NCBI GenBank assembly: GCA_041477875.1 | Contig: JBGOVA010000099.1 | Span: 1-16,484, forward strand | Source of the DNA: SZUA-430 sp041477875 | Lineage (GTDB): Bacteria > Pseudomonadota > Alphaproteobacteria > Micropepsales > Micropepsaceae | DNA length: 16,484 nt | Direction: 5' to 3' | Shown here: positions 6,835 through 14,233 of the stretch, piece after piece | Position numbering within the stretch: the stretch's first letter is position 1 | Layout of the letters: every line of letters starts with the position of its first letter | The notes under the pieces: generated by a model | Told to the model about the DNA's origin: nothing | Databases searched by the model: none | What the model saw: only the letters and a program-made list of their open reading frames with translations | Program-made: the position numbers and the translations under genes

Positions 6835-7680
6835 CTATGCCCGCCTGCGCGCCCAGGCCTGAAGCCCGTTGATCGCAAACAGCATCGCGAACGAGATGGC
6901 GAGCATCGCCGACCCGACGGCTGCGGCACCCGCGTAGTCGAACTGCTCGAGCTTGATGATGATGAGCAGCGGCGCAATTTCCGATACCATCGGAATATTG
7001 CCGGCGATGAAGATCACCGACCCGTATTCGCCCACCGCGCGCGCGAAGGCAAGCGCCACCCCCGTCAGCCACGCCGGCAGGATCGCCGGAAACACCACGT
7101 GCCAGAACGCCTGGCCACGCGTCGCGCCGAGCGAGGCGGCGGCCTCTTCGTATTCCCGGTCCAAATCGTCGAGCACCGGCTGCACCGAGCGCACGACGAA
7201 CGGCAAGCCGATGAAGGTCAAGGCCACGATGACGCCGAGCTGCGTGAAGGCGACCTTGATGCCGTAGGGCGCAAGCGCCGCGCCGACCAACCCGTTCGGC
7301 GCGTAGAGCGTGGTCAACGCGATGCCGGCGACTGCCGTGGGCAGCGCGAACGGCAAATCGACCAGCGCGTCGACGAGCCGGCGCCCCGGAAACTTGTAGC
7401 GCACGAGCACCCACGCGACGAGCAAGCCGAAGACCGCGTTGATCGCGCTCCCGATCGCGGCCGCGCCGAACGACAGCTCCAACGCCGCCAGCACGCGCGG
7501 CGCGCTCACCGCAGCGACGACGCCCTCAACCCCGAGCTCCCACGGCCGCGCCAACAGCGCCGCCAAGGGAATAAGGACGATCGCGCTCAAATAGAATAGA
7601 GCAAAGCCGAACGTGAGCCCGAACCCAGGGATCACGCTCGGCCTTTTGAAGAACCACGGTTTTGCCCCCGCCGCGGTCAC
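6835..7680 (-). CDS. cysT: Sulfate ABC transporter permease CysT (CysU)
   Basis: 281 residues. The start is GTG at 7680, immediately after the cysP stop codon, and is supported by AGGTAAG six bases upstream inside cysP. Membrane spans begin at about residue 22. DLPFALPTAVAGIALTTLY (108-126) and the EAA loop at 177-206 (EYEEAAASLGATRGQAFW) match CysT. VGEYGSVIFIAGNIP (216-230) is the region before the last spans. With CysW it forms the inner-membrane pore of the sulfate importer. The zero-base gap to cysP and 5-base gap to cysW indicate tight translational coupling. Confidence 0.95.
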   Translation of the reverse strand: MTAAGAKPWFFKRPSVIPGFGLTFGFALFYLSAIVLIPLAALLARPWELGVEGVVAAVSAPRVLAALELSFGAAAIGSAINAVFGLLVAWVLVRYKFPGRRLVDALVDLPFALPTAVAGIALTTLYAPNGLVGAALAPYGIKVAFTQLGVIVALTFIGLPFVVRSVQPVLDDLDREYEEAAASLGATRGQAFWHVVFPAILPAWLTGVALAFARAVGEYGSVIFIAGNIPMVSEIAPLLIIIKLEQFDYAGAAAVGSAMLAISFAMLFAINGLQAWARRRA

Positions 7681-8703
7681 TCACTTACCTGGTTGGTAGA
7701 TCTGGTCAAAGACGCCGCCGTCCGCGAAGTGGGTCGCTTGCGCCTTCTGCCAGCCGCCGAAGACTTGATCAACGGTCACGAGTGGGATTTGCGGGAACTT
7801 GGCGCGATACTTGGCGGAAATCTCAGGATCGACCGGGCGATAAAAGTTTTGCGCGATCAGCTCTTGGGCGGGCTTCGTATAAAGGAAGTTGAGATAAGCC
7901 TCCGCCACCGCGCGCGTGCCCTTCGCATCGACGTTCTTGTCGACGACCGCGACCGGCGGTTCGGCCAGGATGCTGACCGACGGCACGACGATCTGGAATT
8001 TGTCCGCGCCCAATTCCTTCAGCGTCAGGAATGCCTCGTTCTCCCACGCGATCAACACGTCACCGAGGCCGCGCTGCGCGAACGTCGTCGTCGATCCGCG
8101 CGCGCCGGTGTCGAGCACGCTCACGTTCTTGTAAAGCTTCGTGATGAAGTCTTTCGCGCTCGCCTCGCTGCCGCCCGGCTGGCGCAGCGCATAGGCCCAC
8201 GCCGCAAGATAGTTCCAGCGCGCCCCGCCCGACGTTTTCGGATTGGGCGTGATGACCTGGATGCCCGGTTTGACCAGGTCGTTCCAATCCTTGATCTGCC
8301 ACGGGTTGCCTTTGCGCACCAGGAACACGATCGTCGACGTGTAGGGCGACGAATTGTGCGCCAGCCGCGATTGCCAATTCGCCGGCAGAAGTTTCCCGCG
8401 CGCCGCGATCTGATCGATGTCGTAGGCGAGCGCCAGCGTCACCACGTCGGCCTCGAGCCCGTCGATCACGCTGCGCGCCTGCTTGCCCGAGCCGCCGTGG
8501 CTCTGGTTGATCGTCACGTCGTCGCCGGTCTTCTTCTTCCATTCCGCCGCGAACGCCGGATTGACGGCCGTGTAGAGCTCACGCGTCGGATCATAGGACA
8601 CGTTGAGCAGCGTCACTTCTTTTGCGAACACGACCTGCGTGAACAGGAACAGCAAGCTCAAGAACGTCAGCGCGTATCCGGTCATTCGAGACGTCGTACT
8701 CAT
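7681..8703 (-). CDS. cysP: Periplasmic sulfate-binding protein (CysP/Sbp family)
   Basis: 340 residues from ATG at 8703, chosen because GGGAGG lies six bases upstream; an in-frame TTG nine codons earlier lacks this. A signal peptide is clear: TLTFL-type hydrophobic core at 10-25 and a likely cut after VFA at residue 27. The mature part opens KEVTLLNVSYDPTRELY, the family hallmark, followed by NQSHGGSGKQARSVIDGLEADVVTLALAYDID and, later, NPKTSGGARWNYLAAW, which contribute to the anion pocket. It captures sulfate (or thiosulfate) in the periplasm and hands it to CysTW. Sbp and CysP cannot be told apart confidently from sequence alone. The gene sits 16 bp after the porin gene and directly before cysT. 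Confidence 0.93.
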   Translation of the reverse strand: MSTTSRMTGYALTFLSLLFLFTQVVFAKEVTLLNVSYDPTRELYTAVNPAFAAEWKKKTGDDVTINQSHGGSGKQARSVIDGLEADVVTLALAYDIDQIAARGKLLPANWQSRLAHNSSPYTSTIVFLVRKGNPWQIKDWNDLVKPGIQVITPNPKTSGGARWNYLAAWAYALRQPGGSEASAKDFITKLYKNVSVLDTGARGSTTTFAQRGLGDVLIAWENEAFLTLKELGADKFQIVVPSVSILAEPPVAVVDKNVDAKGTRAVAEAYLNFLYTKPAQELIAQNFYRPVDPEISAKYRAKFPQIPLVTVDQVFGGWQKAQATHFADGGVFDQIYQPGK

Positions 8704-8719
8704 GGAAAACCTCCCGGCG

Positions 8720-10378
8720 TCAAAAGCCAAATTGCGCGCGAAGCGCGATGGTCTGTACGGTCTGGTCTGCGCTCACCGTCGGGATCGCAGGCACGCCCGT
8801 CGTGGTCGTGGTGATCCCGGTGATCGCATTGGGCGTCGCACCCGACTGCAGGCGGTCGAGATCGATGAGCTGATAGTGGAGGCCGAAGCGAATGTTGTCG
8901 TTGGCATACCAATTGAGCGCCAAGGTCAGCGCCTTCTGATCGCCGCCGCGCACGGTGTTGTAGAATGTATATGTGCGCGTCGTCGGCGCCGTCCAAGCCG
9001 TGATGACGCTGGCCGGATCGTTGATGCGGTCGTTGAGGTCGAGTTCGCTATAGCGCGCGGCGAGTTCCCACGCGCCCCACCCGAAGCCGTCGAGCGCGAA
9101 AGGCTTCGCGGGCTTGGGCGGCGTAAAGGCGCCGCTCGCGGCGTTGTAGGTCCGGCTCTCGCCCGTCAGCACCCACGTCGCCTGCACATACCAGGCGTCA
9201 AAACTATTGTCGCCCGGCTGCACGATCTGCGTGACGCTGGCGACCGGGCTCGTGAACACTTTGTGGGCGACGGGCGAGCGCGTCACTTCGAAGTCGTAGT
9301 AGCCTGCTTGCGCATAGAAATTGGCCCAATTGCCGGCTGTCTCCACGCCCCATTGCCCGACCTCGTCCGCGGGAAGCGCGCCGGTGTTCGTCAGACGGAT
9401 GCCGTTCGAATCGATCGTGATCTCCGGCGGATCGGACAATGTGATGCTGTTGAGCGCCGTTGCGCCCGGCGTGGTGTCGAGCGTCGGCGTGCCGTTCGCG
9501 ACCGCGTCCGGCAATTTGAAGACGTACGTGCCGTTCGCGCCGACGAGGAAGTGCGCGTCGGCATCCGAATAGAACATGTACGACGCGCGCCCGAGCAGCG
9601 CCTGCTGCTCGTCGAACACCGGCGAGTCCTGCACCTTCGCGCCCGTGTAGGAGAGTGCCGCAAACAACGCGTCCCCGCCGTAGATGACGCTGATCGCATC
9701 GCGCCCGTCGCCGCCGGCGATGCCGCGCTGCAAATCGGAGGGCGCATTGCGTTCGAGAAAAATCGTATCGCCCGGCCCCGTGCTGTCTTCGAGGTTCGCC
9801 GGCGGCGGAAACGCACCGGCGCGAATGGCCCACGGTTTCAGCCCGTCATACTGCAAATAGACCGACTGGATGCGCCCCGGCGATTCCGCGCCGCCGCCGC
9901 CGAAGTCGTAATTGAAATTGTACGACCAATCGCCGAAGAGCTTGCCCTGCACGCCGAGATAGACGCGGCGGAAATTCGCGCCGCTGGAAAGGTCGGGACC
10001 ATAGGCCGCGGGCAACGAGCGCGCCGAACCGTCCTGGCTGTAGTAACCCCAATCGAGTTGGCCTAGCGCGCGGACCTGCGCCGAGAATTTGCCGTCGCTC
10101 GATTCGAAGGTCGGCCGCCCGTTCTTGATCCCGAGCGTCGGCTTCTCCGCCGCCAGGCGTTGCGTCTCGACGAACTGGTTGGCGGACGATTCCTTCACGT
10201 CCTGAACCTGCACCGAGAGCACCTCGAGCTGCTTCTGCTGCTCGGCGATTTGTTTCTTCAGCGCCTCGATCTGCGCCTTCAGATCTTCCTTCTGTCCGGC
10301 AAACGCCGGCGACGCAAACGCCGCCGCAAATCCCAGCACCAGAACCGAATCCGACAGGCGCAACATGCTCTTGCTCAT
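8720..10378 (-). CDS. OprO/OprP-type outer-membrane porin, sulfate-operon linked
   Basis: 552 residues from ATG at 10378, preceded by GAGG; a GTG eleven codons earlier is less likely. The signal peptide ends at SPAFA (cut after residue 27). Residues 30-63 are a heptad-like coiled coil (KEDLKAQIEALKKQIAEQQK), as in trimeric porins with a periplasmic N-terminal helix. From residue 97 on there are alternating beta strands. FRRVYLGVQGKLFGDWSYNF (136-155) is typical of the phosphate-selective porin O/P family, and the chain ends in Phe (RAQFGF), the outer-membrane assembly signal. Known relatives pass phosphate or polyphosphate. Here the gene is first in the cysPTWA operon, so I infer a role in sulfate passage. 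Selectivity residues were not assigned. Confidence 0.88.
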   Translation of the reverse strand: MSKSMLRLSDSVLVLGFAAAFASPAFAGQKEDLKAQIEALKKQIAEQQKQLEVLSVQVQDVKESSANQFVETQRLAAEKPTLGIKNGRPTFESSDGKFSAQVRALGQLDWGYYSQDGSARSLPAAYGPDLSSGANFRRVYLGVQGKLFGDWSYNFNYDFGGGGAESPGRIQSVYLQYDGLKPWAIRAGAFPPPANLEDSTGPGDTIFLERNAPSDLQRGIAGGDGRDAISVIYGGDALFAALSYTGAKVQDSPVFDEQQALLGRASYMFYSDADAHFLVGANGTYVFKLPDAVANGTPTLDTTPGATALNSITLSDPPEITIDSNGIRLTNTGALPADEVGQWGVETAGNWANFYAQAGYYDFEVTRSPVAHKVFTSPVASVTQIVQPGDNSFDAWYVQATWVLTGESRTYNAASGAFTPPKPAKPFALDGFGWGAWELAARYSELDLNDRINDPASVITAWTAPTTRTYTFYNTVRGGDQKALTLALNWYANDNIRFGLHYQLIDLDRLQSGATPNAITGITTTTTGVPAIPTVSADQTVQTIALRAQFGF

Positions 10379-10450
10379 TTCCCGACCTCGCAAGCGAATC
10401 GCAGCCACCAACGCGCGGCCAACACGGACTGTGCCGCATCGGCCGAGACG

Positions 10451-10478
10451 AGCATATCCGTAATGTCTATCAGGTCAA
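10451..10478 (-). promoter_or_regulatory. Promoter of the porin-cysPTWA operon
   Basis: On the minus strand, TTGACC (complement of 10473-10478) and TATGCT (complement of 10451-10456) are separated by 16 bp, close to the housekeeping consensus. Transcription would begin near 10444, giving a leader of about 65 bases before the porin ATG. The -35 box lies inside the 27-bp inverted repeat at 10461-10487. Confidence 0.55.
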
Positions 10479-10487
10479 TAGAGATTA
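10461..10487. promoter_or_regulatory. 27-bp inverted repeat, candidate operator of the sulfur island
   Basis: Left arm TAATGTCTAT (10461-10470) and right arm ATAGAGATTA (10478-10487) match at 9 of 10 positions as inverted repeats around a 7-bp spacer. The element is AT-rich in a GC-rich gap and overlaps the -35 box and spacer of the porin promoter, the position of a repressor site. It lies between two divergent sulfur transcription units, so it could serve both. The binding protein is unknown; an Rrf2 or a LysR-type (CysB-like) factor are both possible. Confidence 0.6.
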
Positions 10488-10699
10488 GAGCGTGTACGCT
10501 GCGGCTGGCTCAATCGCGCTCGACGAACCGATGCGCAAAAGACACGCTGCGATACGCCAAGCACGGCAAGCTCGCGGAATCTCGCTGATGCTCAAATGCA
10601 ACGCACACCTCAAGCAGTTTCCCCCTTTACGCCAAGGGCATGAACATAAACAACGCGCGAAAACTGATATGGGTTGCACACGCAAGAACAGGACGGATC

Positions 10700-11698
10700 A
10701 TGCACCTGGCCCGCTTCCCACGCCGCCGCTATACGCCCCACGCGACGCCGGTCGAAAAGCTCACGCACTTGACCCGCCATCTCGGCGGCCCCGACATCTA
10801 CATCAAGCGCGACGACCAACTCGGCCTCGCCGCCGGCGGCAACAAAACCCGCAAGCTCGAATTCCTCGTCGCCGACGCACTGCGCGAAGGCGCCGACACG
10901 CTCATCACCGTGGGCGCCGTGCAATCCAACCATTGCCGCCTGACGCTAGCCGCCGCCGCGCGCGAAAACCTCAAATGCCGCCTCGTCCTCGAACAGCGCG
11001 TACCCGGCAGCTACGACAGACGTGCGAGCGGCAACAATTTCCTCTTCGACCTCTTGGGCGTCGAAGGCGTGACCGTCGTCGATGCGGGCGTCGACCTCGC
11101 CGCCGCGACGCACAAGATCGCCGCCGAACTCAAGGCCGAAGGTCGCAAGGGTTACATCATTCCCGGCGGCGGTTCGAACGCGCTGGGCGCGCTCGGTTAC
11201 GTCGCCTGCGCCGAAGAGTTGCTTGCGCAAACCTTCGAGATGGGCTTGCGTCTCGACCACATCGTCTGCGCCAGCGGCAGCGCCGGCACGCACGCAGGCT
11301 TGCTGACGGGCCTCATCGGCAACAACGCAAAGATCCCGGTGACCGGCATCAACGTCCGCCGCCCGCGCGCCGAGCAGGAAAAGAACGTCCACACGCTCGC
11401 GCTCGACGTCGCCGAGCTTCTCGGCATCGGCGCGCCGTCGCGCGCGAGCGTGACCGCGCTAGACGAATGGGTCGGCCCCGGTTACTCGCTGCCCACGCCG
11501 CAGATGGTCGAGGCCGTTCGCCTTCTTGCACGCACGGAAGGCGTGCTCCTCGATCCCGTCTACACCGGCAAAGCAATGGCAGGCCTTATCGATCTCGTGC
11601 GCCGCGGCATCTTCAAGAAGGGCGAGAACGTCCTCTTCCTCCACACCGGCGGCGCGCCCGCGCTCTACGCCTATCAAAAGATTCTGCAGAACGAATGA
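10700..11698 (+). CDS. dcyD: D-cysteine desulfhydrase (PLP-dependent, ACC deaminase family)
   Basis: 332 residues from ATG at 10700, with AGGA upstream; this start matches E. coli DcyD (L-x-RFPR near the N-terminus). The PLP lysine is Lys49 in GGNKTRKLEFL, and QSNH (75-78) is the stretch that contacts the substrate. GGSNALGALGYV, ASGSAGTHAGL and the C-terminal EGVLLDPVYTGKAMAGLIDL and FLHTGGAPALYAY follow E. coli DcyD closely from memory. The enzyme splits D-cysteine into pyruvate, ammonia and sulfide in the cytoplasm. It is divergent from the sulfate operon and overlaps the racemase gene by 4 bp (ATGA). ACC deaminase activity is an alternative, but the DcyD-like motifs and sulfur context favour D-cysteine. 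Confidence 0.88.
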   Translation: MHLARFPRRRYTPHATPVEKLTHLTRHLGGPDIYIKRDDQLGLAAGGNKTRKLEFLVADALREGADTLITVGAVQSNHCRLTLAAAARENLKCRLVLEQRVPGSYDRRASGNNFLFDLLGVEGVTVVDAGVDLAAATHKIAAELKAEGRKGYIIPGGGSNALGALGYVACAEELLAQTFEMGLRLDHIVCASGSAGTHAGLLTGLIGNNAKIPVTGINVRRPRAEQEKNVHTLALDVAELLGIGAPSRASVTALDEWVGPGYSLPTPQMVEAVRLLARTEGVLLDPVYTGKAMAGLIDLVRRGIFKKGENVLFLHTGGAPALYAYQKILQNE

Positions 11699-12405
11699 GC
11701 GGCGCCACGAAAGTCGTCGGCGTATTGGGCGGCATGGGCCCCGCCGCGACGCTCGATTTTTTCGCGCGCGTTCTTGCCGAGACCGGGGCCAAGCGCGACC
11801 AAGACCACATCCGCCTCATCATCGACTGCAACCCCGCCGTGCCCGACCGCAACGCGGCGGTCGCCGGCACCGGCCCCTCGCCCGCGCCGGTCTTGGCCGA
11901 GATGGCGCGCGGCCTCGCACGCGCCGGCGCCGAACTCCTCGTGATGCCCTGCAACGCCGCGCACGCCTACCTCGACGACATCAAGGCTGCGACCGATCTG
12001 CCCGTCATCAGCATCATCGACGTGACGGTCGAAGCGATGCGCAACGCATTGCCCCAACTCCGTCGCGCGGGCGTCTTGGCCGCAAGCGGTTGCATCGATG
12101 CCGGTCTCTACCAGAAGGCGCTTGCGAATGTCGGCGTCGGGGCGTTGGTCCCGGAACGTGAAGAACGCGAGCGCTTCATGCGCGTTCTCTACCGGATCAA
12201 AAGCGGCGACGCCGGCGCGGCCGTGAAATCGGAAATGCGCGCCATCGCGCAAGCGCTGATCGCAAACGGCGCCGAGGCCGTCGTTGCCGGCTGCACGGAG
12301 GTCCCGCTCGTGCTCTCGCCCGCCGACATTTCCGTGGCCCTGGTGAATTCGACCGATTGTCTGGTGCTGGCGACCATCGCCGCCGCACGCGGCGATATCG
12401 AATAG
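11695..12405 (+). CDS. Aspartate/glutamate racemase family protein
   Basis: 236 residues starting at the ATG that overlaps the desulfhydrase stop codon (ATGA). VGVLGGMGPAATLDFF (8-23) is the family opening. The two catalytic cysteines of cofactor-independent racemases are Cys86 in VMPCNAAH and Cys200 in AGCTEVPL, both present, so an active enzyme is expected. Relatives such as YgeA are broad-specificity amino-acid racemases in the cytoplasm. Strict coupling to D-cysteine desulfhydrase suggests the pair handles D-amino acids together; the racemase might interconvert L- and D-cysteine or work on aspartate. The true substrate is not readable from sequence. Confidence 0.88.
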   Translation: MSGATKVVGVLGGMGPAATLDFFARVLAETGAKRDQDHIRLIIDCNPAVPDRNAAVAGTGPSPAPVLAEMARGLARAGAELLVMPCNAAHAYLDDIKAATDLPVISIIDVTVEAMRNALPQLRRAGVLAASGCIDAGLYQKALANVGVGALVPEREERERFMRVLYRIKSGDAGAAVKSEMRAIAQALIANGAEAVVAGCTEVPLVLSPADISVALVNSTDCLVLATIAAARGDIE

Positions 12406-12499
12406 CCCCGTCGCGCCGGACATCGCTGTTGCTGACTGCGCTGAGGCTGCGCGAAATCCACGCGGCGGCCGGCCATTTCCTTTGAGAACGGTTCGAGCT

Positions 12500-13186
12500 T
12501 CACCGCCACTCGTTGGTGATCCAGCCCTCGCCCTGGTATTCGAGCCGTCGCGCCACGGCGCGCGCCGCTTCACGTCCCAAGCGCATGTCGACGATATGAA
12601 GCCCGAGGTCGACGCCGGCTGTATAGCCGCCGGCGGTGAAGAGATAAGGATCGCTCTGCACATAGCGCCGGCCGCGGACCACTTTGACCGACGGATTCTT
12701 ACCCTGGAAGGCATCGGCCGCATTGTGATTGGTCGTCGCCTGTAGTCCCTCGAGTAAGCCCGCTTGCCCGAGCCAGTCCGCGCCCGTGCACACCGACATC
12801 ACGATATGACGGCCCGCGTGCACCTTGCGCAGCCACGCGATCGCTGCAGCGCTCGCCGCAACGTCCTGCGAGCCGATGATGACGATGTCGGGCTCCGGCG
12901 CCGTGTCGAACGTATAGTCGGGCACCACGGCGACGCCGTTCTCCAGTTTGAACGGCACGGTCGCTTCTGAAACGAGATACTCCACCGTGTGCGGCGGCAT
13001 GACGCCGAACACTTCCGCCGGCCCCGCAAAGTCCAGCAGCGTCGCGCCCGGCGTGACCACGACCTCCACGACGAACGGCAAATCGATCGCGGGTTTTTCC
13101 GCCGCCCCGGCTCGCGCGGTCCAGGCGGCGGCGCTGAGCGCGATGAAAGCGGCGCTCGCCAAAATACTGCGATTGCGTGTCGGCAT
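12500..13186 (-). CDS. Exported DJ-1/PfpI-family protein (isonitrile hydratase-like)
   Basis: 228 residues from ATG at 13186, preceded by GGAGAGGG. Residues 1-29 form a signal peptide (RNRS, then hydrophobic ILASAAFIALSAAAW, then ARAGAA), so the protein is probably periplasmic, unusual for this mostly cytoplasmic family. The mature part has VVTPGATLLDFAGPAEVFG (43-61), with the acidic Glu58, and the nucleophile Cys133 in MSVCTGADWLGQAGLLEG, followed by ATTNHNA. This is the DJ-1/PfpI alpha-beta fold, close to the isonitrile hydratase and AraC-associated branch. The reaction is unknown; glyoxalase or hydratase chemistry would be guesses. It is divergent from a MerR regulator with a dyad in the gap, and convergent with the racemase gene. 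Confidence 0.85.
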   Translation of the reverse strand: MPTRNRSILASAAFIALSAAAWTARAGAAEKPAIDLPFVVEVVVTPGATLLDFAGPAEVFGVMPPHTVEYLVSEATVPFKLENGVAVVPDYTFDTAPEPDIVIIGSQDVAASAAAIAWLRKVHAGRHIVMSVCTGADWLGQAGLLEGLQATTNHNAADAFQGKNPSVKVVRGRRYVQSDPYLFTAGGYTAGVDLGLHIVDMRLGREAARAVARRLEYQGEGWITNEWR

Positions 13187-13222
13187 GACCCTCTCCGATT
13201 TGAGACGGTGGCTACGCTGCGC

Positions 13223-13245
13223 CTTGAAGTGCGCTCTAAGTCAAG
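13223..13245. promoter_or_regulatory. MerR-type dyad in the divergent gap
   Basis: CTTGA at 13223-13227 is mirrored by TCAAG at 13241-13245, with further partial symmetry inside (CTTGAAGTG against CTCTAAG). On the minus strand TTGACT (13239-13244) can be a -35 box. A -10 at the 19-bp spacing typical of MerR promoters would fall on CAGCGT (13214-13219), which is weak. Transcription from it would begin about 20 bases before the DJ-1/PfpI ATG. The layout fits activation of that gene by the divergent MerR protein. Confidence 0.5.
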
Positions 13246-13329
13246 TTCACAACAGCGTGAGCCACCGACAATGCGGCGCGGTGCCCGTGTAGGACAGTGG
13301 CGGCGGGCGTTTCCCGGATGGAGTTTTCG

Positions 13330-13839
13330 ATGGCGGCGATACACGGCATGGCGATCGGCGAAGTGGGGCGCAGGACCGGACTCGCAGCATCAGCCATCCG
13401 TTATTATGAAAAGGCTCGGCTTCTACCCAAGCCGGCACGTATCGGAGGGCAGCGCCGCTACGAGTCCGACATCCTCGGCCGCATTCGCATCGTTCAACTG
13501 GCGCTCGCGGCCGGCTTCACCGTTGCCGAGACGCGTCTATTTGTCTCCGGTTTTTCGCCTGATACCACACCCGCCGCCCGTTGGCGCAGCCTGGCGTCGC
13601 GCAAGATCGAAGAGATCGATGCCCTTTTGGCGCACGCGCGCCGGATGAAGCTGCTCCTGCAATCGAGCTTTCGCTGCGGCTGTGTGCGTCTCGAAGATTG
13701 CGAGCAGCTCTATGCTGGTGCTATTGCCGCCAGGCGAATAGGACCTAAGCCGCCGGCTTCATCTTGCGTCGGTCGGCGAGCGCATCGGCCAGCGAATGCT
13801 GCTCGAGGATTTTCGCCGTCGAATTGCGCACGTCGATGA
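13330..13839 (+). CDS. MerR-family transcriptional regulator
   Basis: 169 residues from ATG at 13330, chosen because GGAG lies six bases upstream; ATG at 13318 and GTG at 13297 are in frame but less well placed. The MerR helix-turn-helix is IGEVGRRTGLAASAIRYYEKARLLPKP (9-35) with the second winged part GGQRRYESDILGRIRIVQLA (39-58). A dimerisation helix follows (89-112), then Cys116, Cys118 and Cys124 in RCGCVRLEDC, a sensor loop for metal or redox signals. Compared with SoxR, the first of four cluster cysteines is replaced. The tail after about residue 130 looks unlike the family and runs 95 bp into the convergent Rrf2 gene. It probably controls the divergent DJ-1/PfpI gene. Confidence 0.88.
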   Translation: MAAIHGMAIGEVGRRTGLAASAIRYYEKARLLPKPARIGGQRRYESDILGRIRIVQLALAAGFTVAETRLFVSGFSPDTTPAARWRSLASRKIEEIDALLAHARRMKLLLQSSFRCGCVRLEDCEQLYAGAIAARRIGPKPPASSCVGRRAHRPANAARGFSPSNCARR

Positions 13840-14182
13840 GCGATTTGCGGATGGCGCACGTCGTCTCGTCGGCGCAGTCCTCGCAGCGCCGATAGGCCGT
13901 CCGGCTCGCGCACGGGCTGAGCGCCAACGGCCCGTCGATCAAGCGGATGACCTCGGCGAAACTGATGTCCTTCGGCTCGCGCCCCAACTGATACCCGCCA
14001 TGCCGCCCGCGGATGCTGTGCACCAGCCCGCGACGTTTCAGGTCGAGCAGAATTTGCTCCAGGAACTTGCGTGGCACGTTGGCCGCCTCCGCAACGTCGG
14101 CGATCTGTTGCGCCTCGTTCTTCGGCTGCGCCGCCAAATGGAGCATGGCGCGCAGCGCATATCGGGCCTTTTGTGAGAGCAT
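13745..14182 (-). CDS. Rrf2-family transcriptional regulator with four cysteines
   Basis: 145 residues from ATG at 14182, giving the classic opening LSQKARYALRAMLHLA; an ATG 15 codons earlier (14227) is also open. The winged helix-turn-helix covers residues 26-68, including VPRKFLEQILLDLKRRGLV and the wing RGRHGGYQLGR. Cysteines 91, 100, 103 and 109 (CASRTAYRRCEDC, then CAIRK) lie where IscR, NsrR and RirA hold an iron-sulfur cluster. It is therefore likely a cytoplasmic Fe-S sensor, or a CymR-like cysteine-metabolism regulator. It follows the oxygenase gene by 104 bp and probably has its own promoter. Its 3' end overlaps the MerR reading frame. Targets are not determined; the nearby sulfur genes are candidates. 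Confidence 0.9.
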   Translation of the reverse strand: MLSQKARYALRAMLHLAAQPKNEAQQIADVAEAANVPRKFLEQILLDLKRRGLVHSIRGRHGGYQLGREPKDISFAEVIRLIDGPLALSPCASRTAYRRCEDCADETTCAIRKSLIDVRNSTAKILEQHSLADALADRRKMKPAA

Positions 14183-14233
14183 GTAACTGGACTTGATCGA
14201 TTCGGTCGTGATTTGCGAAGATAACATGTGAAT

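Larger units (their letters stand above)
10379..10699. other. 321-bp divergent intergenic region between porin and D-cysteine desulfhydrase genes
   Basis: No convincing gene is seen here. The part nearest the porin holds its promoter and the 27-bp inverted repeat. The part from about 10490 to 10699 should contain the promoter for the D-cysteine desulfhydrase gene, but I find no hexamer pair worth naming. A frame open from 10640 in phase with the desulfhydrase gene would add 20 residues, but these do not resemble the family. A 66-codon minus-strand frame at 10485-10685 lacks a good start and looks like chance. Confidence 0.6.

Noticed and set aside
6830..7414. Upstream extension of the cysW frame (482 codons in all)
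   Set aside because: The extension lies within cysT in another frame and has no membrane-protein character; CysW homology starts at the ATG at 6829.
8603..10066. 487-codon plus-strand open frame opposite cysP and the porin gene
   Set aside because: Same arginine-rich shadow composition, no ribosome site, and it runs across a real gene boundary.
10485..10685. 66-codon minus-strand frame in the divergent sulfur gap
   Set aside because: It runs through the operator and the expected promoter region and has no ribosome site or recognisable sequence.
11082..12161. Plus-strand arginine-rich frames within dcyD and the racemase gene
   Set aside because: They are alternate-frame shadows of two genes with intact catalytic motifs.
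12406..12499. Terminator between the convergent racemase and DJ-1/PfpI genes
   Set aside because: No hairpin with a T-run could be found in the 94 bp on either strand.
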